This document shows positions 43,467-50,339 of a stretch of DNA of 52,204 nt, piece after piece. Within the stretch, counting starts at the first letter, position 1; every line of letters starts with the position of its first letter. Origin of the DNA: Alphaproteobacteria bacterium (GTDB taxonomy: Bacteria > Pseudomonadota > Alphaproteobacteria > Rickettsiales > JABCZZ01); assembly GCA_013289445.1 (NCBI GenBank), contig JABCZZ010000009.1, forward strand, positions 154 to 52,357, in the 5' to 3' direction. The notes under the pieces were generated by a model, which did no database searches, had not been told where the DNA came from, and was given only the letters and a program-made list of their open reading frames with translations. Made by a program: the position numbers and the translations under genes.

Positions 43467-43558
43467 TAAGTAGTCTGAGAATCCGAAAGGGTTTTGAGGC
43501 TATATATATCTGGGCAAGTAGCCCTTTGTTCTTAACATCCAAGTAGGAGTACTCAATC
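43467..43558 (+). promoter_or_regulatory. Structured flagellin 5' leader with SD in a hairpin loop
   Basis: The leader of about 92 nt has two small stem-loops. GGGC-AAGTA-GCCC lies at 43512-43524, flanked by AAAGGG/CCCTTT-type pairing. AGTA-GGAG-TACT lies at 43542-43553, putting the Shine-Dalgarno GGAG in a 4-nt loop, 5 nt before ATG 43559. A GGA in a hairpin loop overlapping the SD is the typical CsrA site, and FliW, the CsrA antagonist, is encoded in this window. The upstream part (43260-43428), between the GT41 gene and the CtrA box, shows nothing else that I can name. Confidence 0.55.
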
Positions 43559-44380
43559 ATGTCTATTAGTTCAATCAACAGCAATCTTGCAGCCGAACTT
43601 GCACAGATTAACATCAGCACGGCTACAACTAACACTGACAACGACGTCGCTGCATTATCGAGCGGTAACCGCATCGTCAATGCATCAACCGACGTGTCGG
43701 CACTTGCCGCCGGTACCGGTCTGCAAAGCCAGGTGAACATTCTGAATGCGTCTATTTCCGACGCTTCACAGGGTTCAAGCCTTCTGCAGGTGGCGGACGG
43801 CGCGCTTTCGCAGATTCAGAGCATTCTGCAGCGTCAGCAAGCCATTGCAGCTTCTGCTGCTTCTGGTTCGCTCAGCACCACGCAGCTTGGCTTCCTTAAC
43901 CAGGAATTCACGGCTCTTACTTCGGAAATCAGCAACATCTCTGGACAGACCAATTTCAACGGCGTGAATTTGATTGCCTCGGGTGGTTCTACGCTGACCT
44001 TCCAGGTGGGCACGGCTTCTTCGGATACGCTCACTGTGAAGATCTCTGGCGCAGACACCGGCACGCTGTCCATCAGCAGCTCGTCTGTGAGCTCCACCTC
44101 AGCCGCCGGCTCTGCCGCAACTGCGGTGCAGTCTGCACTTGATACAGTGACCGGCATACGCGCCACTGTGGGTGCCGATGAAGAGTCCTTCAACTTCGCC
44201 ACGACCGCTCTTAGCAGCGCGGCACAGAACGAAGGTGCTGCCGCAAGCAGCCTGCTTGATACCGACGTTGCTGCAACCTCGACCACGTTCGCTACGAACC
44301 AGGTCCAGTTGCAAGCGGGTATCGCTGTATTGGCCCAGGCCAACCAGCTCCAGCAGAACCTGCTCAAGCTCTTAGCGTAA
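43559..44380 (+). CDS. Flagellin
   Basis: The filament protein (273 aa). Conserved D0/D1 helices are at the N-terminus (AELAQINISTATTNTDNDVA, ALSSGNRIVNASTDVSALAA, LLQVADGALSQIQSILQRQQ, then FNGVNLIASGG near 133-143) and C-terminus (ATVGADEESFNFATTALSSA through VLAQANQLQQNLLKLLA). Residues about 145-190 form a short Ser/Thr-rich central domain. The whole protein has only two Lys, Lys161 in the central region and Lys270 near the end, and no Cys, His, Trp or Tyr. It has an AGTAGGAG ribosome site inside a hairpin. Export chaperone FliS, cap FliD and FlaG-like genes follow. Confidence 0.96.
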   Translation: MSISSINSNLAAELAQINISTATTNTDNDVAALSSGNRIVNASTDVSALAAGTGLQSQVNILNASISDASQGSSLLQVADGALSQIQSILQRQQAIAASAASGSLSTTQLGFLNQEFTALTSEISNISGQTNFNGVNLIASGGSTLTFQVGTASSDTLTVKISGADTGTLSISSSSVSSTSAAGSAATAVQSALDTVTGIRATVGADEESFNFATTALSSAAQNEGAAASSLLDTDVAATSTTFATNQVQLQAGIAVLAQANQLQQNLLKLLA

Positions 44381-44396
44381 TCTGAGTAATCATCTG

Positions 44397-44425
44397 TCGT
44401 GGGGGCGGTAACCCCGCCCTCACGA
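44397..44425 (+). terminator. Strong stem-loop after flagellin
   Basis: A 12-bp stem (TCGTGGGGGCGG against CCGCCCTCACGA, one G-T wobble) with a TAACC loop starts 16 nt after the flagellin stop. No T-run follows, so it is not a classical Rho-independent terminator. It could protect the flagellin mRNA 3' end, or partly terminate, giving more flagellin than flaG-fliD message. Confidence 0.55.
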
Positions 44426-44450
44426 TGGTGATAAGCATGGAGATTCGACT

Positions 44451-44849
44451 ATGGAAATAAATATTCCAGTGTCGGGAGTACCTCAGTTTAACGCTACACC
44501 AGCTATCAAGACGGCAACGACTGATTCTACTCCCGTTCAAGTATCCGAACCTGCGCCGCAGGAACAGGTACAATTTCCTGCGGTGGCCGGAGCAACCGAT
44601 CCGACAGCATCGACGCAAGAAAGCCCGCAAGAGCTGCAGTCACAAGCTACTTTGCAGGCGGCTTTATCGTTTAAGAATGTCTACGCCGTAAGCGATAAAG
44701 AATTTTCGATCTTTAAGGATGCGACGGGAACATATATCACACGTTACGTAAGTCTGCGTGACGGCACTGTGACGTATGAGCCCCAGCCACAATATGTAAA
44801 GCCGCACCAGACGGCTTCTAACGGAGCGCAACTGTCTATCGATGCGTGA
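44451..44849 (+). CDS. FlaG-like flagellar protein
   Basis: A 132-aa protein between flagellin and fliD, the usual place of flaG. Residues 1-65 are Pro/Thr/Gln-rich and probably disordered; residues 70-110 hold a compact region, ALSFKNVYAVSDKEFSIFKD then GTYITRYVSLRDGTVTYEPQ, resembling the conserved FlaG core in which a DKE motif is followed by a TG-x-I-R strand. FlaG influences filament length in other bacteria. The start follows GGAG with 9-nt spacing. The identification rests on context plus a weak motif. Confidence 0.55.
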   Translation: MEINIPVSGVPQFNATPAIKTATTDSTPVQVSEPAPQEQVQFPAVAGATDPTASTQESPQELQSQATLQAALSFKNVYAVSDKEFSIFKDATGTYITRYVSLRDGTVTYEPQPQYVKPHQTASNGAQLSIDA

Positions 44850-44944
44850 AGAGTGTTGGCATAGTTATTGCTTATATATGTTTGGCGGAATGCTGATGAT
44901 GAGAGACAATTCTTCAGTAAACTGCTAGAATACAAAAGGAATAT

Positions 44945-46804
44945 ATGACAATATCACCGATATCATTAGGCAATGTCTTCACCAACGGCAGCGGTGCAAC
45001 CGTGCTGGGAGGGCTCTCTTCAGGACTGAACACACAAGCCGTTATTAACGGTATTGTTGCAGCTCAGTCCTCGCAGATCACTCCGTTGCAGGATCAGGTT
45101 ACGGTCAATAACAATCAAGCAAGCGCGCTCAATACGCTGCAGCAGCTGCTGACTTCCATTCAAACAGCAGCTGCTACCCTTGCCACACCGCAGAGTCCGG
45201 ATCCCACCAATAACATCTGGGCAGTTAATACCAGCAACTTCACTTCCAATACTTCGCAGGACGCCTCCAATTATATTACTGCCGATGTGGCGTCGGGCAC
45301 TGCGGCTGGCACTTACACCATTTCCAATATCACAAGTATAGCAAGCAATACCACGCAGCTGATGACCACTCAGTTTAGTTCTGCCAGCAGCTCTGTCACT
45401 GTGGCTTCAGGCGCGAATGGCACAAGCGGAGGCGGATACTTTAACGCCGGAACCATCCAGATCACCGGGCCGGGTGGTACAGGCACCGTCACACTTAACA
45501 GCGGCGACACCCTCACCCAAGTAGCTGCCGATTTCAACGCTGCGACAAGTCAGACCGGCATTCAGGCCACCGTGCTGCAAACTTCTGCGGGCGTATATCA
45601 GCTGAGTTTCTCATCCACCACGACCGGAACGGGCTCATTGTTCGATTTTACCAACACTGCAGCAAGCACCGTAGGCACTGAATCCAATAATTCTCTGGGT
45701 GAAGTTTCGTTCCAGACCATGGTGAGCGGCCCGACCGGCAATGAAGGCCAGAATGCCAGTTTCACTTATGACGGAGCGACCATCACCCGCTCCACTAATA
45801 CTATTTCCGATCTCATTCCGGGTGTTACTCTTAACCTGCTGCAAAACACTTCCTCGCAATCGGGTGCAAGTTTCACCCTGCAGATTGCGCCCGATAGCTC
45901 GACTATCGAGTCAGGCATCACCGCTTTTGCTAATGCCTATAACAGTTTTCTCACGTTTTACGCGCAGCAGACGCAACTTAACAGCTCGGGAACACCTGCT
46001 TCCTCGGCAGTGCTTTATTCCGATACGACACTGCGCACCATCTATAACCAGCTGACAGAGGAAGCCGCTACCCTCGTACAGGGCCTTTCAACCAGCGCGC
46101 CCAATACACTCTCGGCGATTGGCATCAGTTTTGCCAATACTCCCGCCACCAGCACCACGCCCCAGGTCGATAACACGCTGTCGATTGACAGCGCTAGTTT
46201 ACTTTCGTCGCTGCAGAGTAATTTTAGCGCCGTGGAAAATATCTTTGGATCCAATCTTACCGCCACCGCCTCAGGCGGTGGAACCTTGTCTGACATTGCA
46301 TTGTTTCAGAGTCCTACCACTGCGGGCGTGACCAGCTTTACGCTCAATGTTAATCAATCCGGTACGTCTACCGCAACGTATATCGATCCTACCAGCGGAC
46401 AGTCGACCACTATCAACCTCACCTCGAGCTCCCTCAACGGCAGCGGTCTATTGCTAAGTGTGCCGGCGGGTGATGGGGCACTTTCCGGCATGCAGCTTAT
46501 TTATGGCAGCGCTGCGAATGCCAGCGGCGTTACGGTAAACCTGTCGCAGGGTGTTGCCGACCAAATGAATAATGCCATCACCCAGGCACTCACGCCTGAT
46601 ACGGGTTTGCTGGCCACCGATCAGACGGCGCTTCAGACTAAAAACACCAGTATCAACACGCAGATTACCACTATCACCAGTCAGGTGGCGACCACGCGCC
46701 AGCAACTGCTGCAAAAATTCGCCGCCCTCGAAGCCGCTATCAATTCTGCCAACAGCTCTCTCGATTTACTCAATGCACAGCAGTTAGCGGGTAGTTCAAG
46801 TTAA
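44945..46804 (+). CDS. fliD: Flagellar filament capping protein FliD (HAP2)
   Basis: FliD caps the growing filament and folds flagellin into place. The N-terminal signature is LGGLSSGLNTQAVINGIVAA followed by the QDQVTVNNNQASALNTLQQL coiled coil; the FliD C-terminal domain includes TLSAIGISFANTPATSTTPQ, VENIFGSNLTATASGGGTLS and the final coiled-coil ITTITSQVATTRQQLLQKFA. At 619 aa it is somewhat longer than usual (about 450-500), with a Ser/Thr-rich middle region. There are only two Lys, both near the C-terminus. fliS follows after 22 bp. Confidence 0.95.
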   Translation: MTISPISLGNVFTNGSGATVLGGLSSGLNTQAVINGIVAAQSSQITPLQDQVTVNNNQASALNTLQQLLTSIQTAAATLATPQSPDPTNNIWAVNTSNFTSNTSQDASNYITADVASGTAAGTYTISNITSIASNTTQLMTTQFSSASSSVTVASGANGTSGGGYFNAGTIQITGPGGTGTVTLNSGDTLTQVAADFNAATSQTGIQATVLQTSAGVYQLSFSSTTTGTGSLFDFTNTAASTVGTESNNSLGEVSFQTMVSGPTGNEGQNASFTYDGATITRSTNTISDLIPGVTLNLLQNTSSQSGASFTLQIAPDSSTIESGITAFANAYNSFLTFYAQQTQLNSSGTPASSAVLYSDTTLRTIYNQLTEEAATLVQGLSTSAPNTLSAIGISFANTPATSTTPQVDNTLSIDSASLLSSLQSNFSAVENIFGSNLTATASGGGTLSDIALFQSPTTAGVTSFTLNVNQSGTSTATYIDPTSGQSTTINLTSSSLNGSGLLLSVPAGDGALSGMQLIYGSAANASGVTVNLSQGVADQMNNAITQALTPDTGLLATDQTALQTKNTSINTQITTITSQVATTRQQLLQKFAALEAAINSANSSLDLLNAQQLAGSSS

Positions 46805-46826
46805 TAGTCACGGAGGTTAGCCGGTT

Positions 46827-47291
46827 ATGGTATCCAAGCAATCGCACTATCAAGCCTATTCTCTTGCCACACGCACGGTACCCAAAACACGCCAAGTGGT
46901 CATGCTTTATGATGGCGCTATCCGTTTTCTCAAGCAGGCCATTATTGCCCTTGAGGAAAAGCGCATTGAAGACCGTTTTAACCTGCTGCTTAAAGCATCC
47001 AAGATCATCAATGGTTTGCAGGGCAGCATTGATTTTGAAAAAGGCGGCGATGTAGCCAATACCCTGTTTCGTTATTATACCGACATGTCCATACGTATTT
47101 TGTCGGTCAACCTGAAGCCTCAGGAGAGCAAGAAGAATTGCGAATCGATTATCGAAGAGCTCAAGCAGATGCGCGATGTATGGGATAATATTGATCGTAC
47201 GCTCGACACCACCGGCACGGATGTGCCGCCGGCCAGTCAGCCGCTTAACGTACCTGTGGCTGCTGAAGTAAACGTTACGCTTTCGGCGTAA
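46827..47291 (+). CDS. fliS: Flagellin export chaperone FliS
   Basis: A 154-aa helical chaperone that binds the C-terminus of flagellin in the cytosol. Marks are SHYQAYSLATRTVPKTRQVV, MLYDGAIRFLKQAIIALEEK and FEKGGDVANTLFRYYTDMSI, in the usual order; the Tyr-rich N-terminus that closes the binding groove is present. About 20 residues at the C-terminus are extra and Val/Pro-rich. The start follows GGAGG-type sequence (CGGAGGTTAG) with good spacing. FliS also can bind FliW or CsrA in other bacteria, so the regulatory triangle FliW-FliS-flagellin may be complete here. Confidence 0.93.
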   Translation: MVSKQSHYQAYSLATRTVPKTRQVVMLYDGAIRFLKQAIIALEEKRIEDRFNLLLKASKIINGLQGSIDFEKGGDVANTLFRYYTDMSIRILSVNLKPQESKKNCESIIEELKQMRDVWDNIDRTLDTTGTDVPPASQPLNVPVAAEVNVTLSA

Positions 47292-47623
47292 TTCTTTGCG
47301 TTGTATTAGACGAGCAGGGCTTTGATATAGGGCAGGCTCCGCTCTTGAAAAAGACATTGGATTGAGCGCTTCAGTAGTGCATGCAGATGCATAAAACATG
47401 CTAAAAAACACGTTCGCTGGCAGGTGAGCGACTGATTGCTCGTGTGCGGAGCAACCGATTTGATGACCCAGCCATTTTTCCGGGCGGGCACCAATGAACT
47501 GTGCCTTATCAGCCCGAAACTTATCGCAGCAACATAGGCTTTATAACTGATTATAAAAGACATTCTACGGCGCAGCCGATAGCAAAATAAATTACGGTTT
47601 TGCAACTTTTTTGCTTGTCCATA

Positions 47624-47644
47624 CCTCGCCCGGCATTTTTTTCC
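47624..47644. promoter_or_regulatory. Upstream activator element of the fliK sigma-54 promoter
   Basis: On the minus strand GGAAAA-N3-TGCCGGG-N-GAGG, matching 18 of 21 bases of the element at 32287-32307 upstream of the flgI sigma-54 promoter. It lies about 143 bp before the expected fliK start, a usual distance for an NtrC-type activator. Confidence 0.6.
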
Positions 47645-47671
47645 GTGTGCCGTAATTGGCAGGGTTTGCTC

Positions 47672-47689
47672 CTAGGTTTAAACCCCTAG
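47672..47689. repeat. Imperfect palindrome around GGTTTAAACC
   Basis: GGTTTAAACC (47675-47684) is a perfect 10-bp palindrome, and CTA/TAG extends it with two unpaired C on the right. It lies about 97 bp upstream of the fliK start. It could be another protein site; there is no copy before flgI. Confidence 0.35.
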
Positions 47690-47749
47690 CCGCCCCATAA
47701 CTACCAATAATAATCTCTATAAAACAACATATTAATTTATTGACCGGTC

Positions 47750-47766
47750 TTGGCACGGCCCTTGCT
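47750..47766 (+). promoter_or_regulatory. Consensus sigma-54 promoter of fliK-flgD-flgE
   Basis: TTGGCACG-GCCC-TTGCT: both halves are perfect, with GG (47752-47753) and GC (47764-47765) 10 bp apart. Start expected near 47777, leaving a leader of about 24 nt to ATG 47801 in which I see no clear Shine-Dalgarno. Confidence 0.92.
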
Positions 47767-47800
47767 TATTAATAGGCGGTTCAACCATACAAGTACTTAA

Positions 47801-49468
47801 ATGACCGCCGACCTGAGTATCAATCTTCCGATTTCTGCCACGCCCGCTCCCCCGCAGGCCGCTCCTTCGTCGGCAGCGCAGGATACCAATACGTCCGCAA
47901 CCGATGCCAGCGATAACACCAATTCGCAGAATACGGCAAGCACACAGCAGGGTTCGGCCGCGCAAACGGATAACTCCGCTTCAACAAATACCGACAACAG
48001 CAACGACAATTCGCATTTCAGCAAATTGCTCGACAATCACCAGCAGGACAATTCACAGCAGACCTCCACCGGCAGTTCTGCCGCGACGGGTGCATCAGCT
48101 GCCGCCAATACCGATCAGACGCAGGGTGCAACATCGCAAGGCGCGAAACAGACTTCTAAGGGCAATAGTTCTTCTGATGACATCAGCGCACTTGCTGCGT
48201 TTGTGCTGATTCAATTCCAGGCCCTCGCCGCTCAAACCACCAGCAATAGCTCCGGCGGCACCGACAGCGATGATGCCGCAAACGCCGCGATCGATGCAAC
48301 GAATGCCGGCACCAATACCCAGCCGGCGACACAGCCTTCGTCACAACCCGCAGCTCTGACTCCGCAGGAACAGAAATTACTACAGCAGTTGCAACAGCTG
48401 CTTCAGTCGGCTCTGGCTGGAAACAGCAATAGCCAGACCGGCGGCACCGACACGACCTCTGCTGTTGATGCTTCGGACAGTTCTTCTGCAGGCAACAACA
48501 CGCAGACAAACACATCTACCGACGATAACAGCACAGTATTGAGCCAGATTCTTTCACAGCTTGCTTCGCTGCTTGGCGCTTCCGGACAGACCGCGGCACA
48601 GATTGCTGCGACCGCCACTTCGGCAAACACCGATCAGACACAGAGCGTCGGCAACAATGGCACCGCCGCATTGCTCACCAAATTAAATAAACTGCTTCAG
48701 CAGACCCTCGCGGGTTCCGGCACATCGTCTGCTGCTGCAAGTGATGCGACTAAAACCCAGGATGCGTCCGCCGCTACGGGCGATGCGACATTCTCTTCAT
48801 TGCTCAACAACACTTCGCAGTCGGCAGCTAATAACGCATTTGCATTGCAGACGGCTCTTTCGCGCATCACCGATATGCTGGCAAGCGCCACCACCGGCGA
48901 CAAGCAGAATGATTCCGGCAACAACACCAATAACCAGGCAAATACCAATGCTGCGACCAACGCCTCTGCCCTTGTCGCCCCTTCGACAAGCCAGCAGGCT
49001 TCCAGCAGCGAATTCGTGAAGCTGGTGTCAAACGCTGCCGCCACCACTACACAATCACCTGCGGATCAAGTGCTGGTGCAGATAAAAAATGCTGCCATCA
49101 CCGGCGCAAGCCAAATCAAAATCCAGCTTACTCCGACCGATCTGGGTCGTGTCGTCGTGCAGATGAACACCGGCGCGGATGGCAAGACCGGCATCACCAT
49201 TACCGCCGACAACCGCCAGACACTCAACATGTTGCAAAATGAGTCGCGTTCGCTGGAATCAGCCCTGCGCGATATCGGTCTTAAAACCAACACCGGCGGC
49301 CTTGCCTTCAACCTGAGCGGCCAGCAACAGAATCAACAGAGTCCTGCCAAAAGCGGTGGTTACACGCAAGTAGCCGCCATCGGCGAGGAGGATGACGACA
49401 TTACCACCAACACAGGCGCCATGCTTTACCGTATGTCGGTCGAGCAGGGACTGGATATTCGCGTTTAA
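47801..49468 (+). CDS. fliK: Flagellar hook-length control protein FliK
   Basis: FliK is the secreted ruler that fixes hook length and switches export specificity. Residues 1-420 of this 555-aa protein are Ser/Thr/Asn/Gln/Ala-rich and repetitive, with short hydrophobic helices (LAAFVLIQFQALAAQ, LSQILSQLASLLGASG), as expected of an extended ruler. The folded Flg_hook domain is C-terminal: ITGASQIKIQLTPTDLGRVV, TITADNRQTLNMLQNES and LESALRDIGLKTNTGGLAF. It is first in the operon behind a perfect sigma-54 promoter but lacks a clear ribosome site. flgD begins 10 bp after it. Confidence 0.9.
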   Translation: MTADLSINLPISATPAPPQAAPSSAAQDTNTSATDASDNTNSQNTASTQQGSAAQTDNSASTNTDNSNDNSHFSKLLDNHQQDNSQQTSTGSSAATGASAAANTDQTQGATSQGAKQTSKGNSSSDDISALAAFVLIQFQALAAQTTSNSSGGTDSDDAANAAIDATNAGTNTQPATQPSSQPAALTPQEQKLLQQLQQLLQSALAGNSNSQTGGTDTTSAVDASDSSSAGNNTQTNTSTDDNSTVLSQILSQLASLLGASGQTAAQIAATATSANTDQTQSVGNNGTAALLTKLNKLLQQTLAGSGTSSAAASDATKTQDASAATGDATFSSLLNNTSQSAANNAFALQTALSRITDMLASATTGDKQNDSGNNTNNQANTNAATNASALVAPSTSQQASSSEFVKLVSNAAATTTQSPADQVLVQIKNAAITGASQIKIQLTPTDLGRVVVQMNTGADGKTGITITADNRQTLNMLQNESRSLESALRDIGLKTNTGGLAFNLSGQQQNQQSPAKSGGYTQVAAIGEEDDDITTNTGAMLYRMSVEQGLDIRV

Positions 49469-49478
49469 GGAGAATTTT

Positions 49479-50279
49479 ATGAGTTTAAGCACTGATCTTA
49501 GCACTATCGTCTCGCCGTTCCCCACTGCCACCAATGGAACCACTACACCGGGTTCCAACTCGACAACGGCAACGACCGGCAGCACAGCTTCCAGCGGCAG
49601 CAGCGCCAGCAGCACAACTGGACTCGCTTCCGATTTCAACACTTTCCTTAACCTGCTGACCACCCAGCTGCAGAACCAGGACCCCACTGATCCGGTGGAT
49701 TCCAACCAGTTCACCCAACAGCTTGTCGAATTCGCCGGCGTGCAGCAACAGGTGCAGACCAACACGTTGCTGCAGTCACTGCTCACCCAGGCGCAGGGCA
49801 GCCAGATCGGAGCCGCTTCCTCTTATATCGGCACGACCGTCGAAGCCACCGGCGATCAGGTGGGCCTGACCAACGGAGCCGGCAATTTCGGTTACACGCT
49901 TGCTTCCGCCGCAACAACCGTCAATGTCACCATCAAGGACAGCTCCGGCAATACCGTATTCACCGGCACCGGCAACACCGCCGCCGGCCAGAATCTGGTG
50001 CAGTGGGATGGCAAGAACAGCGTTACCGGCGCCACCGAACCCGACGGCACGTATACCGTATCGGTCACCGCTACCGATGCCACCGGCAAGGCTATCACCG
50101 CCACGCCGTTTGAAGTCGGCACAGTGACGTCGGCATCCGTCAGCAACGGCACGGTCATGCTCAATCTGGGCAATAATCTGCAGGTAGCGGAGAGCAATGT
50201 GTTCAGCGTCACCAACCTCGCAGGTGAATCTGCGGTATCGGCATCTTCCGGATCCTCAACAAGCGGGTCTGGTTCATAA
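49479..50279 (+). CDS. flgD: Flagellar hook capping/scaffold protein FlgD
   Basis: FlgD caps the growing hook and lets FlgE polymerise. I chose ATG 49479 (266 aa), behind TAAGGAGA; longer frames would run into fliK. The N-terminal hook-cap segment is conserved: SDFNTFLNLLTTQLQNQDPT, DPVDSNQFTQQLVEFAGVQQ, then LGTTVEATG-like sequence (here YIGTTVEATG). The Tudor/FlgD-Ig part includes VQWDGKNSVTGATEPDGTYT. The N-terminal 50 residues are a Ser/Thr-rich insert before the conserved part. flgE follows after 60 bp. Confidence 0.94.
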   Translation: MSLSTDLSTIVSPFPTATNGTTTPGSNSTTATTGSTASSGSSASSTTGLASDFNTFLNLLTTQLQNQDPTDPVDSNQFTQQLVEFAGVQQQVQTNTLLQSLLTQAQGSQIGAASSYIGTTVEATGDQVGLTNGAGNFGYTLASAATTVNVTIKDSSGNTVFTGTGNTAAGQNLVQWDGKNSVTGATEPDGTYTVSVTATDATGKAITATPFEVGTVTSASVSNGTVMLNLGNNLQVAESNVFSVTNLAGESAVSASSGSSTSGSGS

Positions 50280-50339
50280 CAACAAGGGAATTTCGTAAAC
50301 ATTTTTCACATTTAATTGGTTTTTTCTTAGGAGGTTTTT

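Larger units (their letters stand above)
47292..47800. other. Intergenic region fliS-fliK (509 bp)
   Basis: No convincing gene. It holds a 6-bp stem-loop TTGCTC/GAGCAA (47436-47454) without T-run, the 21-bp candidate enhancer (47624-47644), an imperfect palindrome around GGTTTAAACC (47672-47689) and the fliK sigma-54 promoter. The part 47300-47600 is unexplained; an open frame on the minus strand there has no recognisable protein and odd composition. Confidence 0.6.

Noticed and set aside
43260..43558. A sigma-54 or sigma-28 promoter for flagellin
   Set aside because: I tested every GG in the gap for GC ten bases further and found none with a TTGGCAC-like context; no good sigma-28 match either.
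47436..47454. TTGCTC/GAGCAA stem-loop as a terminator for fliS
   Set aside because: Only 6 bp, 145 bp from the fliS stop and no T-run.
47306..47605. Minus-strand ORF of 99 aa in the fliS-fliK gap
   Set aside because: Arg/Cys/His-rich without a recognisable fold or clear ribosome site; not enough to call a gene, though the region remains unexplained.
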